Shown here: positions 1 to 9,370 of the stretch, piece by piece
How the letters are laid out: each line of letters begins with the position of its first letter
Numbering within the stretch: position 1 is the first letter of the stretch
Source: UBA8389 sp035719105
GTDB lineage: Bacteria > Bacteroidota > Bacteroidia > Bacteroidales > UBA1402
NCBI GenBank assembly: GCA_035719105.1
Contig: DASTGN010000007.1
Location: forward strand, 134,299-198,298
Length of the DNA stretch: 64,000 nucleotides
Direction of reading: 5' to 3'
The notes under the pieces: model-generated
The model's database searches: none
What the model was told of the DNA's origin: nothing
Seen by the model: the letters and a program-made list of their open reading frames with translations, nothing else
Made by a program: the position numbers and the translations under genes

Positions 1-413
1 CCCAAAGCTGAAACTTCTTTTTCAGCTCTGAAATACAAATGAGAACGATATTCGCCGTCTTTCATATCAGTAGGTTTACGAAATTGCATCCGAATGGTTT
101 GTGATTCTCCCGGAGGCAAAACGACTTTTCTCGGAAAGATTCTCAGATATTTATCTGCACGTGTCGTAATGGAGTCAACATTTTCCAGCTGCAAGAAACT
201 ACCGTCTTCTTTCATCTTGTAATGAATGAATGAAATCAGATAAATGGCAGTATCCTGGCCAATGTTAGTCAAATTCAGATCTTCTTTCTGTTTGGCTCCT
301 TCAAAAACAACACGAATGGGCGCAACCAACAAATTTCCCTGTGCGGATACAAATTGAGTATAGCCCGTTAACAATGCAAATAATCCGAGGACGAATCCGG
401 CCTTTCTTTTCAT
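1..413 (-). CDS. PapD-like periplasmic pilus chaperone (partial, N-terminal part)
   Basis: The gene reads leftward from an ATG at 413 and runs off the window edge, so only about 137 residues are visible. It begins with a signal peptide (MKRKAGFVLGLFALLTG, then cleavage near SAQ). Next comes an immunoglobulin-like domain: a strand with PIRVVFEG, whose Arg matches the cleft Arg of PapD-type chaperones, then LNLTNIGQDTAIYLISF, then VVLPPGESQTIRMQF and DGEYRSHLYF, the usual core of this family. Such chaperones bind unfolded pilin-like subunits in the periplasm and lend them a strand. It lies 14 bases downstream of a DUF4402 pilin-like gene on the same strand, which fits a chaperone-subunit operon. 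The second chaperone domain, and any usher gene, would lie outside the window. Confidence 0.85.
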   Translation of the reverse strand, partial: MKRKAGFVLGLFALLTGYTQFVSAQGNLLVAPIRVVFEGAKQKEDLNLTNIGQDTAIYLISFIHYKMKEDGSFLQLENVDSITTRADKYLRIFPRKVVLPPGESQTIRMQFRKPTDMKDGEYRSHLYFRAEKEVSAL

Positions 414-427
414 GACACGATTTTTAG

Positions 428-937
428 TTAATTGTACGTAAACACCACTTCATAACTTCCTGAATAAAAGCCAGCGGGATTACTCAAATTGTTACCGATG
501 TAAAGCGTTGCGCCAATACTGACCACTGCTTTACCATCTGACTGACGAGCTACTTGTCCTCCACTTGGAATATCGGAGGTAAAATTGTCAACCGTCAGGG
601 TCTGATTTCCACTGCTCATATATAGTTTCTGTGCAGTTTGCGGCAATACCATGGAAACTAAACTTTCCGGCAAACCCGACAATTGAAACTTTCCCGTACT
701 AAAGAGTTCGTCAGCAAACAACACATTGCCGGTAGCTATACGTTCGCCTGTAGAAGAAATCTGGATGGTACCACCACCGGCTTCTACTACAATTCGACCG
801 AAGTTCAGCATATCCGTTTCAACGGCTGATACAGGTACGACAAGCTCCGCTTCAACTTTCCCAACCACACTGGTTTGTGCAGACAAAGAAATGAAAAAAA
901 CGGTAGAAAGTAACACAAAAACCAAAAGTCTCTTCAT
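428..937 (-). CDS. DUF4402 secreted protein, pilin-like subunit
   Basis: 169 residues from the ATG at 937. A longer reading from 967 exists, but the signal peptide MKRLLVFVLLSTVFFISLSAQ starts exactly at 937. The mature part is a beta-rich DUF4402 domain, with ETDMLNFGRIVVEAGGG near its start. It ends GFYSGSYEVVFTYN. The penultimate residue is Tyr and a Gly stands 14 from the end, the C-terminal signature of chaperone-usher pilus subunits. It is followed 14 bases later by the PapD-like chaperone gene. A promoter lies near 1101-1108, giving a leader of roughly 155 bases. I infer a surface fibre or adhesin subunit; assembly has not been shown for this group. Confidence 0.82.
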   Translation of the reverse strand: MKRLLVFVLLSTVFFISLSAQTSVVGKVEAELVVPVSAVETDMLNFGRIVVEAGGGTIQISSTGERIATGNVLFADELFSTGKFQLSGLPESLVSMVLPQTAQKLYMSSGNQTLTVDNFTSDIPSGGQVARQSDGKAVVSIGATLYIGNNLSNPAGFYSGSYEVVFTYN

Positions 938-1100
938 ACTTGAAATGAATCTGGTATAAATTAGCATAAAAATAGGTCTTTTTTAATTCATTAGGGTTAA
1001 AAAGCCACGAAAATCGTACTTTTTTTCAAGGACCAGTGTCTTTTGTACTTTCAAAGTTGCATCAAAAACACGCATATATTGGATATTATTTCTAACCGAA

Positions 1101-1108
1101 CAAAGGTA
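1101..1108 (-). promoter_or_regulatory. -7 promoter element for the 428-937 gene
   Basis: On the minus strand this reads TACCTTTG followed by TTCGG, a perfect match to the Bacteroidota -7 consensus TAnnTTTG. No good TTG at -33 is present, which is typical of an activator-dependent promoter. The operator-like repeat pair at 1174-1192 is centred 75 bases upstream. Confidence 0.65.
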
Positions 1109-1151
1109 ATGGTCAATAGCCAGGTTTGTGTAAAAAACCACACGACAGAAT

Positions 1152-1192
1152 GGATACAATGAGCGTCTAGAAGGGATACAAAAAGGAAACAC
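1152..1192 (-). promoter_or_regulatory. Operator-like TTGTATCC repeats upstream of the DUF4402-chaperone operon
   Basis: The minus strand carries TTGTATCC at 1181-1174 and again at 1159-1152 (22 bases apart), plus a degenerate copy (GTGTTTCC) at 1192-1185, 11 bases from the first. The 11-base phasing puts the copies on one face of the helix. The same octamer with the same 11-base step occurs at 1926-1944 and 9436-9454. Confidence 0.6.
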
Positions 1193-1231
1193 CATTATTA
1201 TAGTCGCTTATTTTCAGATAGTTATAAATTT

Positions 1232-1264
1232 AAAAGGCCTGGCGATAAATTCACCAGGCCTTTT
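1232..1264 (-). terminator. Rho-independent terminator of the 1283-1783 gene
   Basis: A perfect 11-bp inverted repeat: AAAAGGCCTGG at 1232-1242 and CCAGGCCTTTT at 1254-1264, with an 11-base loop. It starts 18 bases after the stop codon of the DUF4402 gene and runs into a T-rich stretch on the minus strand. Confidence 0.85.
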
Positions 1265-1282
1265 AAAATGTTATTTTTTAAA

Positions 1283-1783
1283 TCAATTGTAGGCAACGTT
1301 TACATTAAAGGAACCTGAATATGTTCCTGCAACTGAAGCAGCCAATACATTAAGTTTACCACCAACATAGAAAACATCAGAAGAACCAATGGCACCAGTT
1401 GTTGCAGAAGCAGTCAAATCAACCGTTAAATTATGTGTTCCATCAGTTAAAGTAGCTGTAGCTGAAGGTAGGGAAATATCAAAACCCAAACCACTTTGAC
1501 CAGTTACGGTGAATTTTGCAGCTGTTTGAGCTACGTTGTTCAAGTGTTGAACACCACCTTCAGAAACTGGAGCAGCAGCAGCAGCAGCTGTTAAGGTAAC
1601 GGAACCGTCGGCTCCACTTATTGAAACTTCACCGAACTGAAGGTCAACATTTTTGGTAACAGAAATAGCAGTAACCAATTTGGCATCAGCAGAAGCAGTT
1701 CCTGAAGCAGTGTTACCACCAGCAGCATTTGCACTAAAAGCGATCGTAGCGAGAACGAAAACGGAAAGCATTAATTTTTTCAT
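1283..1783 (-). CDS. DUF4402 secreted protein, pilin-like subunit
   Basis: 166 residues. A signal peptide MKKLMLSVFVLATIAFSANA is followed by a Gly/Ala/Thr/Ser-rich, low-charge DUF4402 domain, with KNVDLQFGEVSISG near its start and a run of six alanines at about residues 66-71. The C-terminus GTYSGSFNVNVAYN has the penultimate Tyr and the Gly at -14 typical of chaperone-usher pilins. It is monocistronic: its own promoter lies at 1852-1859 and a terminator at 1232-1264. The small size, simple composition and isolated transcription suggest a major structural subunit. That is an inference; only the DUF4402 assignment and the export signal are clear. Confidence 0.85.
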   Translation of the reverse strand: MKKLMLSVFVLATIAFSANAAGGNTASGTASADAKLVTAISVTKNVDLQFGEVSISGADGSVTLTAAAAAAPVSEGGVQHLNNVAQTAAKFTVTGQSGLGFDISLPSATATLTDGTHNLTVDLTASATTGAIGSSDVFYVGGKLNVLAASVAGTYSGSFNVNVAYN

Positions 1784-1851
1784 AGTTGTAATTTTGTTTA
1801 TTCTTTGTATTTCTTGTAATTTCTTTTTCCTGTTGGATTGTTTTAACGATA

Positions 1852-1859
1852 CAAAGATA
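1852..1859 (-). promoter_or_regulatory. -7 promoter element for the 1283-1783 gene
   Basis: The minus strand reads TATCTTTG, matching TAnnTTTG. A TTG lies about 17 bases upstream. The inferred transcript start leaves a leader of about 60 bases. The TTGTATCC pair at 1926-1944 is centred 76 bases upstream of this box. Confidence 0.72.
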
Positions 1860-1912
1860 CGGGGTGCTATTCAATGCAACATTAAAAAAACCTATACGGA
1901 AAAGAAACAATG

Positions 1913-1944
1913 GGGTACAAATTAAGGATACAAAAAGGATACAA
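1913..1944 (-). promoter_or_regulatory. Operator-like triple TTGTATCC repeat
   Basis: The minus strand holds TTGTATCC at 1944-1937, TTGTATCC at 1933-1926 and TTGTACCC at 1920-1913, spaced 11 and 13 bases. It is the best-conserved copy of the motif shared by the three left-hand minus-strand genes. It lies between the end of the giant gene and the promoter of the DUF4402 gene. Confidence 0.65.
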
Positions 1945-1968
1945 GATTTCAGGATTCCACATCCAAAT

Positions 1969-4900
1969 TTAGTATACAACCTTGAATGACTGCGACTTAA
2001 CTCTGCCGATAACGTTAACAACATAGACCCCCCTACTGTACAAGGGTACCGAACAACGTTCGCTTCCAGACATTTTTTTATAAAACTTTTGACGACCCTG
2101 AACATCAGAAACGCGTATGGTGAAATCCCCTACCATATTCTCCAGGTAAACATTTAGCTCGCCTTCATTCATCCAAATACTGGGGCGAATGTCATCAATT
2201 ATCGGAGTTATAGTACCAAAATGCAAAACAAAGCGTTCGGGCGCATCCGAAACCGAGGCTTGGAAGATATAGCTTTCACCTCCGTCCATATTGAACATGG
2301 TGCCAGTTTGGCGATCTTCCAGTATGATTGAGCCAACATTGGATGGATCGAACATACCTTTTATAGTATATTGTCCGGAAACGCCAGGCTTGAAGTTCAC
2401 CGGTATATAATTGTTGCTCTTCGTATCAGTCAAATGCCTAGTGGAATATTCCACCCCACCACAATTCATAAATAAGCTTGGCGCCGTAAGAACCGGGCTG
2501 AAAAGTTTAACTGCACCTTCCTGATTAACAGCATAACCAAAATCAAATTTGATTTCGTCACTACCAGCGGTAGAAGAAACCATTAATCGAACGCCAGGTG
2601 TCGATGACCGCTGAGCTGATTTGAGCCAGACGCTGGCTCCATCATGGACCCTTCCTGCGTTGTGGAAAGCAAACGTTCCAGCAGTAGCGGCCTTTACAAA
2701 GAAAGCTTGCATGGGTGCAATGTATCGGGTCACATTATTGGTTCCAACTCCATCGGCATCCGAAGAATTGTAAACCCCATAATTATTGGCCGTTGTACTC
2801 CAAGTCCAAATAAAGTATCCTCCACCATTCGCATCCAGCATGCTTCTGTCAAATCCAACGGCTGAATTCCAATCCATGCTGCTCGGATAAGGATTTCCTA
2901 TCAGATTAAAACCTTTATAAATGCCTGCGGAATTGATAGTCAACGGTTGAGGCACATCCCCTGCATTCAAATTTCCAACAAATTGTTTGGTGGGAGTCAA
3001 AGCCTGAACCGCATACAAATAGCCACGTCCATTAATAAAATTATTGACGGTATGAATGGAAGACCATGTGGGAGCAACATCGTTGTTCAGGTTGTATACC
3101 CAGCAAGAAGCAGGTTCGTCCCAGACGTACAAATCATATCCGGTTCCGTCGCCAAACGTTCCAGGTGGTGTCCACGTCCCTGAAATGGACTGATTAGCTA
3201 CCGGTGATGATAAAAAATGCCAGGCACAGGTATCTCCGTCGATGTATCGCTCAACCGTCGCCGCTACACCGTTGTTCATTTGAATCAACGAGGCTGTTCC
3301 CAGAGCAGAGGATTTGAGCTGAAGACCACCGGTTCCGGCTATGTTTGAAATCAATCCAGTCACTGTCAACCCCTTGTTTTCGGGCACGGTCATGGAAGAT
3401 CCGGTCGATATCGTCAAATCATTGTCAATGGTAAAATTGGTGTTCAGGGCTAAACCAAGTGGATTGGAGGCAGTCAAATTATAAGCTTTGTCATTCAAAT
3501 AACAATTTCCATCTATTGACTGTGGATCCGTTCCTGAATATATAACTGTAGATCCAGTCAACGCATTTAACCGACCGCTGGTTGCAGACAAGGTATGTAA
3601 AAGTACCAACGTTCCGGATAAACTCACATTGGAAGCGTTGTTGACCACCATATCATATAGTTTATTGTCAAGCAAGGAATTCCCATCAAGCGTTTGAGCA
3701 ACACCACCTTCAAATTGCAAGGTTGTTCCGATGTCAGAGGCATTTAACTTGCCGGTGGAGGCAGATAAGGAGTTCAGCAATTTCAAAGAACCGCTTAACG
3801 TCACATTGGAAGCGTTATTGATGTTCAAATTATAAACAGCATAGTTGTACAATGATGATGCGTTGAGTGTTTGGGGCGAAGTTCCAACATAAGTCAACGT
3901 TGAGCCACTGACCGTTGCATCAACTTGTGCTCCATTGGTAAACAGCATCTTTCCTTTTATATTTAAGGTGTAGCCGTTTAAAACAAAGCGATAAGCCGAT
4001 TGAGCGTTCACAATATCGGTCACATTCCGTTGTTGATCCATCAGACATGGTCGAATGGGATTCTCGTCAAAAACCACATTGTCCCAGTTTGAAGGGACAA
4101 CACCTGCTGTCCAGTTCCCAGGTGTATTGAAATCAACACTGACATTGCCCTTCCACTTGTTGATGCGTTCCCATGCACCCAGGCAGGGAAAAGTAGTGCT
4201 GCGTGTAAACAATCCAAAGTCCGATACTACACCTGTACCAACCACCCCGATCAAATCGATGGTTTGCTTATAACCTGTTGGATCTGTTGAATAGGCATTG
4301 GCAAAAACCGGATCGATGGAAATACTGTTGACATCCTGATTATTTACGATGATGCTTCCAGATTTTCGACTACCGTTAAAGTATCCGAGATAAGAACCAC
4401 TTGTATAATAATCGTTGTAGTCAACGGTCAGCGTTCCACCAAGTGCGTTCGCAAAAAACAATGCATATTGCCTCGAAGAACCGTTTACAGAGTTGTTATA
4501 AAAAATATTGTTTTGCAAAACGGATGTTCCAGCATTGTTGGCTTTAAAATAAGACGCCGAGTAAGCAGTAGCAATGGTTCCTGAAAAAGAATAGGTACCA
4601 GAAATGTACGATGTATTGTGATAAATGTTACTGATTTGTCCGCTCAAACCGACGTCGTAAATTCCCAATACATAATAGTTGTATGTTTTATTATATCCTA
4701 AACTAACGATGTTGTTTGAAACCTGGACAAACCCTCCATCCAAATACAAACCAACTACCAGATTTCCAGTATTGGTACTAGATGAGGAAAGTTCATAAAC
4801 AAAATTGTGATCAACGAGGGCTTGACTTACACCGTTATTTTGAATCCATATGCCATAAGCGCTGTTTGATGCGGCAGCACCAGTACTACCATTCTGGAGG

Positions 4901-7900
4901 TTGGCAATCGAATTACCATTCATTGCAACACTACCACTTCCTAGACTTTTTATTCCACAAACAACTTGTGCATCAGAGGTACTTTGACTGGATGTATGAA
5001 TGCTTTGCGCAGTAGTTAAGCTACCGACCAGGTTGTTGGATACATTCAACGCTCCCAATTGGTTGGGCTTATAAATTCCATAGAAAGAATGTCCGCTTGT
5101 TGTTCCAAAGTTGGAAGTCGTTATTCCACCGATCGAGTTGTTGTAAATTTGCGTGGCATCCGTCGTATTGACATAAATGCCATAGGACGTTGCCATACCC
5201 ACCAAGCTGTCAGTCAGCAAGATATTACCGGAACCCACTGGTGCGCCAATGATATTTCCGGTTACCGTTCCAACATTAAATGCTCCAGCCTGCAGATAAA
5301 TGCCAGTAAAAGGAGTAGAGCTGGTGCTATAACACTGAAAATTCGCTATGGTGTTCCCTTGAACGGAAGTAGCCGTAGTGGAGCCAACATTTAAATAGAT
5401 GGGTTGATAATCGAGCACGCGAGCCTTTTGAGTACCCAATTCCAAATTGGCTCCTTGACAAAGTGGTGCCTGACCACCTATATAATTACCCGAAATCAAG
5501 AAGTTGTTTCCAGTAACATTGTCGATGGCAATGGCACGAAGTCTCAAATCTGCCGTCGTTACCATGGTGCTCGTTGCATAAAAGCTATTACCAGAAATGG
5601 TGAAATCAGTTGAATAAGCATCAATCAAGATACCGTTTGAATTGGTGTTCTGACTTCTGAAATCGTAAAAATAGTTATCCGTAAGTTGCACACCACTGTT
5701 TTCTCTACCTGCCGAACCATATGAATACAATGCATTGTAAACTTTAGCCGATTCTGCTACACTCGGGTTGGTAAAGCGACAATTACGAATGATGTTGTTG
5801 TCATTCCCATTGCCGGTGGACGACGTTGACAAACAAACTATCCCACTAGTTGCAGAGGGTGAAGCACCCTTTAAATAACAGTATTGAATCGTATCGTTTT
5901 CCGCAGAATTGATAAATCGCAAAGTGGCTGAACTTGCGTCCAAAGAGGTGTTGATCAAGTGAATATCCGAACTGGAACCAGTAAGATTCACTCGACCATC
6001 AAATCGAACATTATCTGCACCATTCAAATCAACCAAAACCCCAGTTATATTACCCTTAATTTGAATTTCTGTCCTGGTGGGATAAATAACAATGGACGTA
6101 TAGTTGGAATTTCTTCCCGCATCGGTATTTCCACTGTTGTAAAGAATAGCCGAACCAGTTTCCAGCGTATTCGAGGTGATTTTGATCGTCAAACTACCCG
6201 TATAGGTGCCTGCATTGATGGCATCAAATGCACTTTTCAAATTAACAAAGACATTTTGCTTAGACCCATTTTTCCAAATTTCCACAGGATTGTTTGTAAA
6301 CTCCCAGGCACCCATCGTAGCAGATGCAGGCCTGACCTTGTAACCGTAATCGGCGTCAACAGCAAGTATTTTTATACATGGCAAACTTGTGCCAGACTGG
6401 TAATCTGACGCATGCGTTCCACCCAAATTCGTCAGCAAAGGATCTTTGTTCAAACTGTTGGCATCGTAGCCAATTTTCCATGAAGGTGAAAAGGTCGCAT
6501 AAGTGACCCCACTGACTTGAGCGAAGCCCTGCGTATATTGGTAATCGTTGTAGTCAATCGTTACCGTTCCATTTTCATTGTTCAGGAAAAGTGCGAAATG
6601 TGAAACGACAGCGTTGGTATTGGATCGGGCATTCCAGAAAATATTATTCTTGAGTGTTCGATTAGTTGAACCGACACTAATGTCTCTGAAAGCGTAGGTG
6701 TTGGAAGCTCCGGTAGTGGCTTGGCCACTCAAATAGATGGTATTGTGATAAAATTCCATGGCCGAAGCCGATCCACTCCAAATTCCCCAAATAAAACATC
6801 CAGTCGTAATGTTGTTTCCAAGAAAAATCACATTGTTCGTCACCCTGCAAGCACCACTTTGAACGGACAAGCCGTGCAAATATGCCTGGTCAGTGGAAAC
6901 GATGTTGAATGTATGAACAAAATTCCGATCCAAACTGCTGACACCGGTCGTAGGCCCTTTATAAAAGATGCCATACATCTCAATCTTGGCCGTTGTGGTA
7001 TTTTTTAAACTATAAACGGTATTGCCTTGAACCAATTGAGTCGTACCTGCCGCCTCACTGAGTTGGTCAATACCCACCAATTGGGTGTTCAGATAATTAC
7101 TTCCGTTACTGCTTAAAGAGGATAAATCGTGAACAATATTACCAGTTATGGCATTAACTCCGTTCATAGTACGAATACCCCTGGTCAAACTGACTAAGTT
7201 GGATGTTGTTGCATTTGTCAGGTTGGAGATCTCATTATCCTTAATAAGTGCGCTGGTGGAACTTCCTGAATAAATCCCTATTAAATTTTGTACTGTTCCG
7301 GTCGCAGCAGAGCTGGCATAAATACTATTTGGAGTGGTAGAACCACCAACTTTATTGTTTTGAATCGATACCGCCCCTCCGACATTTGATTTGTAAATAC
7401 CATAAATGGAGGTGGCAGCAGTGGCTAAATTCGTCGTCGTGATGGAACCAATTACGTTGTTATGTACAAAAACCGAATCGGTTGAGGATATTTGAATTCC
7501 ATAAAGGGCACCCGATGCGGTAGTGTATGATAAAGCGATAGATCCGGTTCCTACGCCGGCTCCAATCGTATCACTCATTAAGGTTCCGATACGAACTTTG
7601 CCTTTAATTGCATGAATACCAATCCATGTTGAGTCTTCGGCATTGGTAAAGTTCATGTTTCGAATCACATTCCCTTGAACATTGGTAATGGAATCGCTTT
7701 TTACGCTCAATGAAATGCCCAGAAAACTATTGTTACTGCCGCTTTTTGTCCAAACCCCGGATGCTTTAGGGCCACTTCCTCCAATATAATTCCCTTGAAT
7801 GGTAAAATATCCTGCCGAATTGTTTAGATAAATGACGCGGTGAGCCGAAGCAACCGTTGAAACATACGAGGAGGTTTCATAAAAGTTGTTGTCACGAATG

Positions 7901-9321
7901 GTACAATTTGTCGTATTGGCATCCAATCGAATACCACTTGATTCATTGGCGTGATTGAAGAAATTATACACATCGTTGTTTCGAATCGTAATCTTGCTAT
8001 TTTCCCTATTGAGCGTACCGCTTGAATAAACGGCATTGAATGGTCGAGTGGCTGAAGTGTTTCCTACACCGGAAATTTTACAATATTCGATGATGTTATC
8101 ATCGTTCCCAGAACCCGCAGCGGAACTGGTAGAAAAAACAACCACGCCGGTGGTTGCGGCCGCCCCGTTCCCTTGAAGGGTGCAATACTTTACCGTGTTG
8201 TTGCATGCATCTTGAATAAATAAAATCGTACTGGCACTTGATCCCGTATTGGTATTGACGAATGTAAGCGTAGGGAACGCATTGGTTTGCAACAAACTAC
8301 CATTTATAGTAACCCCATCAGCACCATTTAATTTCAACAAGGCATCATTAATGTTTCCACTAACCGTCAGGTTTGGATTGGCTGGGTAAATCAATAAGGA
8401 AGTAAAACTGGAACTGCCGCTGCCACTTGGATTGAGCACTGCAGATGCCGTTTCATTGGTGCTTGCCAGAATTTGAATCGTAATGATTCCTTTATGAGTT
8501 CCAGCATTGATGGCATCAAAAGCACTTTTTAAATTGGTATAATAGCCACTTAAGGTCCCTTGAGTAGCATCAACCTGTACCGGCAATGGAGTGATAACCA
8601 CCAAACCATTCGCGCCGGTTCCTCCGGTGTAATTACTCGAAGACCTGAAGCCCCCACTTCCACCACCTCCGTAAGTGCCGCCCGAATTGCCATCACCATT
8701 TGCGGTTAAACCGTTTGCACCAGTACCACCATACTGGATTTTCCCTGCACCACCCGTAGAAGCTGTTGCATTGAAGCCAGCGCCAGTGTTTCCGGCACCA
8801 CCACCTCCACCCCCGGAGTATTTCGAACCGCTGTTCAGCCCGTTCGCACCGTTTCCACCAGCGTAAACCGTTGTGCCAACGCTATTTGCCACTGAACCGC
8901 CAGCCCCTGCAGTAATTTGTTTGTTGGTTCCACCTCTACCACCTTCGGCAACGACTGTAGTCCCATAGTAGGAATTTCCTCCGTTTGCACCAGCAGCTCC
9001 GCCAGGCCCGACAAATACCGAGATGGAAGTCTGACCAGACACATCCACGATTCCACTGGCGTAAGCACCGCCACCACCACCACCACAAGGTATTGAAGTG
9101 TTTGTAGGAGCGCCGCCGCCACCACCGCCACCCCAGCATTCAATTCGAACTCTGGTTATCCCAGCAGGTATGTTGTAGGTGTTTGCTCCTGTCGCAGTCA
9201 ATAGCGTTTGTGCAAAAAGCATGCCTGTGCTGCCTAGTGCAAAAAACAAGAAAGCCAAAATGAGCTTCCTGAAAACGGATGAAACGTGTTGACTTTTCGA
9301 ATTGGATAGTTTGATCATCAT
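1969..9321 (-). CDS. Giant secreted beta-helix protein with T9SS C-terminal sorting domain
   Basis: 2450 residues, starting with two consecutive Met codons (9321 and 9318). Order of parts: a signal peptide ending near LFAQ (about residue 38); a Gly-rich domain (about 60-255) with many GGGG runs; two long modules that each open with the same block, NLKSAFDAINAG (about 262 and 1027), then a strand-rich segment and dozens of right-handed parallel beta-helix turns rich in Asn, Ser and Thr; three shorter repeats containing NASNVTLSG-like strands (about 1805-1990); a jelly-roll-like stretch; and a C-terminal 80-residue domain with FTIRVSDVQGRQ and GVYVVNV, typical of type A T9SS sorting signals. 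I expect it to be exported by the Sec system, passed through the type IX machinery (porT lies at 14.0 kb) and anchored or released at the surface as an adhesin. It has no recognisable catalytic motif. Confidence 0.85.
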   Translation of the reverse strand: MMIKLSNSKSQHVSSVFRKLILAFLFFALGSTGMLFAQTLLTATGANTYNIPAGITRVRIECWGGGGGGGAPTNTSIPCGGGGGGAYASGIVDVSGQTSISVFVGPGGAAGANGGNSYYGTTVVAEGGRGGTNKQITAGAGGSVANSVGTTVYAGGNGANGLNSGSKYSGGGGGGAGNTGAGFNATASTGGAGKIQYGGTGANGLTANGDGNSGGTYGGGGSGGFRSSSNYTGGTGANGLVVITPLPVQVDATQGTLSGYYTNLKSAFDAINAGTHKGIITIQILASTNETASAVLNPSGSGSSSFTSLLIYPANPNLTVSGNINDALLKLNGADGVTINGSLLQTNAFPTLTFVNTNTGSSASTILFIQDACNNTVKYCTLQGNGAAATTGVVVFSTSSAAGSGNDDNIIEYCKISGVGNTSATRPFNAVYSSGTLNRENSKITIRNNDVYNFFNHANESSGIRLDANTTNCTIRDNNFYETSSYVSTVASAHRVIYLNNSAGYFTIQGNYIGGSGPKASGVWTKSGSNNSFLGISLSVKSDSITNVQGNVIRNMNFTNAEDSTWIGIHAIKGKVRIGTLMSDTIGAGVGTGSIALSYTTASGALYGIQISSTDSVFVHNNVIGSITTTNLATAATSIYGIYKSNVGGAVSIQNNKVGGSTTPNSIYASSAATGTVQNLIGIYSGSSTSALIKDNEISNLTNATTSNLVSLTRGIRTMNGVNAITGNIVHDLSSLSSNGSNYLNTQLVGIDQLSEAAGTTQLVQGNTVYSLKNTTTAKIEMYGIFYKGPTTGVSSLDRNFVHTFNIVSTDQAYLHGLSVQSGACRVTNNVIFLGNNITTGCFIWGIWSGSASAMEFYHNTIYLSGQATTGASNTYAFRDISVGSTNRTLKNNIFWNARSNTNAVVSHFALFLNNENGTVTIDYNDYQYTQGFAQVSGVTYATFSPSWKIGYDANSLNKDPLLTNLGGTHASDYQSGTSLPCIKILAVDADYGYKVRPASATMGAWEFTNNPVEIWKNGSKQNVFVNLKSAFDAINAGTYTGSLTIKITSNTLETGSAILYNSGNTDAGRNSNYTSIVIYPTRTEIQIKGNITGVLVDLNGADNVRFDGRVNLTGSSSDIHLINTSLDASSATLRFINSAENDTIQYCYLKGASPSATSGIVCLSTSSTGNGNDNNIIRNCRFTNPSVAESAKVYNALYSYGSAGRENSGVQLTDNYFYDFRSQNTNSNGILIDAYSTDFTISGNSFYATSTMVTTADLRLRAIAIDNVTGNNFLISGNYIGGQAPLCQGANLELGTQKARVLDYQPIYLNVGSTTATSVQGNTIANFQCYSTSSTPFTGIYLQAGAFNVGTVTGNIIGAPVGSGNILLTDSLVGMATSYGIYVNTTDATQIYNNSIGGITTSNFGTTSGHSFYGIYKPNQLGALNVSNNLVGSLTTAQSIHTSSQSTSDAQVVCGIKSLGSGSVAMNGNSIANLQNGSTGAAASNSAYGIWIQNNGVSQALVDHNFVYELSSSSTNTGNLVVGLYLDGGFVQVSNNIVSLGYNKTYNYYVLGIYDVGLSGQISNIYHNTSYISGTYSFSGTIATAYSASYFKANNAGTSVLQNNIFYNNSVNGSSRQYALFFANALGGTLTVDYNDYYTSGSYLGYFNGSRKSGSIIVNNQDVNSISIDPVFANAYSTDPTGYKQTIDLIGVVGTGVVSDFGLFTRSTTFPCLGAWERINKWKGNVSVDFNTPGNWTAGVVPSNWDNVVFDENPIRPCLMDQQRNVTDIVNAQSAYRFVLNGYTLNIKGKMLFTNGAQVDATVSGSTLTYVGTSPQTLNASSLYNYAVYNLNINNASNVTLSGSLKLLNSLSASTGKLNASDIGTTLQFEGGVAQTLDGNSLLDNKLYDMVVNNASNVSLSGTLVLLHTLSATSGRLNALTGSTVIYSGTDPQSIDGNCYLNDKAYNLTASNPLGLALNTNFTIDNDLTISTGSSMTVPENKGLTVTGLISNIAGTGGLQLKSSALGTASLIQMNNGVAATVERYIDGDTCAWHFLSSPVANQSISGTWTPPGTFGDGTGYDLYVWDEPASCWVYNLNNDVAPTWSSIHTVNNFINGRGYLYAVQALTPTKQFVGNLNAGDVPQPLTINSAGIYKGFNLIGNPYPSSMDWNSAVGFDRSMLDANGGGYFIWTWSTTANNYGVYNSSDADGVGTNNVTRYIAPMQAFFVKAATAGTFAFHNAGRVHDGASVWLKSAQRSSTPGVRLMVSSTAGSDEIKFDFGYAVNQEGAVKLFSPVLTAPSLFMNCGGVEYSTRHLTDTKSNNYIPVNFKPGVSGQYTIKGMFDPSNVGSIILEDRQTGTMFNMDGGESYIFQASVSDAPERFVLHFGTITPIIDDIRPSIWMNEGELNVYLENMVGDFTIRVSDVQGRQKFYKKMSGSERCSVPLYSRGVYVVNVIGRVKSQSFKVVY
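4240..8560 (-). repeat. Tandem duplication of a ~760-residue beta-helix module inside the giant gene
   Basis: The block NLKSAFDAINAG, followed by a segment with ETxSAxL, a SxxxIYP strand and LNGAD, occurs twice, starting near 8543 and near 6245 on the minus strand, about 766 codons apart. DNA similarity is visible around 8511-8540 and 6211-6240 (both contain gcattgatggcatcaaa). Beta-helix turns with DDNIIEYC or DNNIIRNC and ENSxxxxxxNxxYxF recur at matching places in both modules. This indicates duplication of the whole module, now diverged. Confidence 0.75.
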
Positions 9322-9362
9322 GCAAATGAGTTCATTTACTTTCGGGCATTAAACACCAACTA

Positions 9363-9370
9363 CAAATATA
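9363..9370 (-). promoter_or_regulatory. -7 promoter element for the giant surface protein gene
   Basis: The minus strand reads TATATTTG, matching TAnnTTTG, 42 bases upstream of the ATG. No clear -33 box is present. The TTGTATCC-type pair at 9436-9454 is centred 75 bases upstream. Confidence 0.65.

Noticed and set aside
983..1195. 70-residue minus-strand ORF between the two DUF4402 genes
   Set aside because: It has no signal or domain, unusual composition, and covers the promoter and operator of the 428-937 gene.
2644..8036. Many ORFs of 70-150 codons opposite the giant gene
   Set aside because: Low-bias repetitive Asn/Ser/Thr codons leave the other frames open; none shows a known domain.
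8675..9143. Several overlapping ORFs (Pro- or Trp/Val-rich) on both strands
   Set aside because: They are other frames of the Gly-rich GGN/GGT codon runs of the giant protein.
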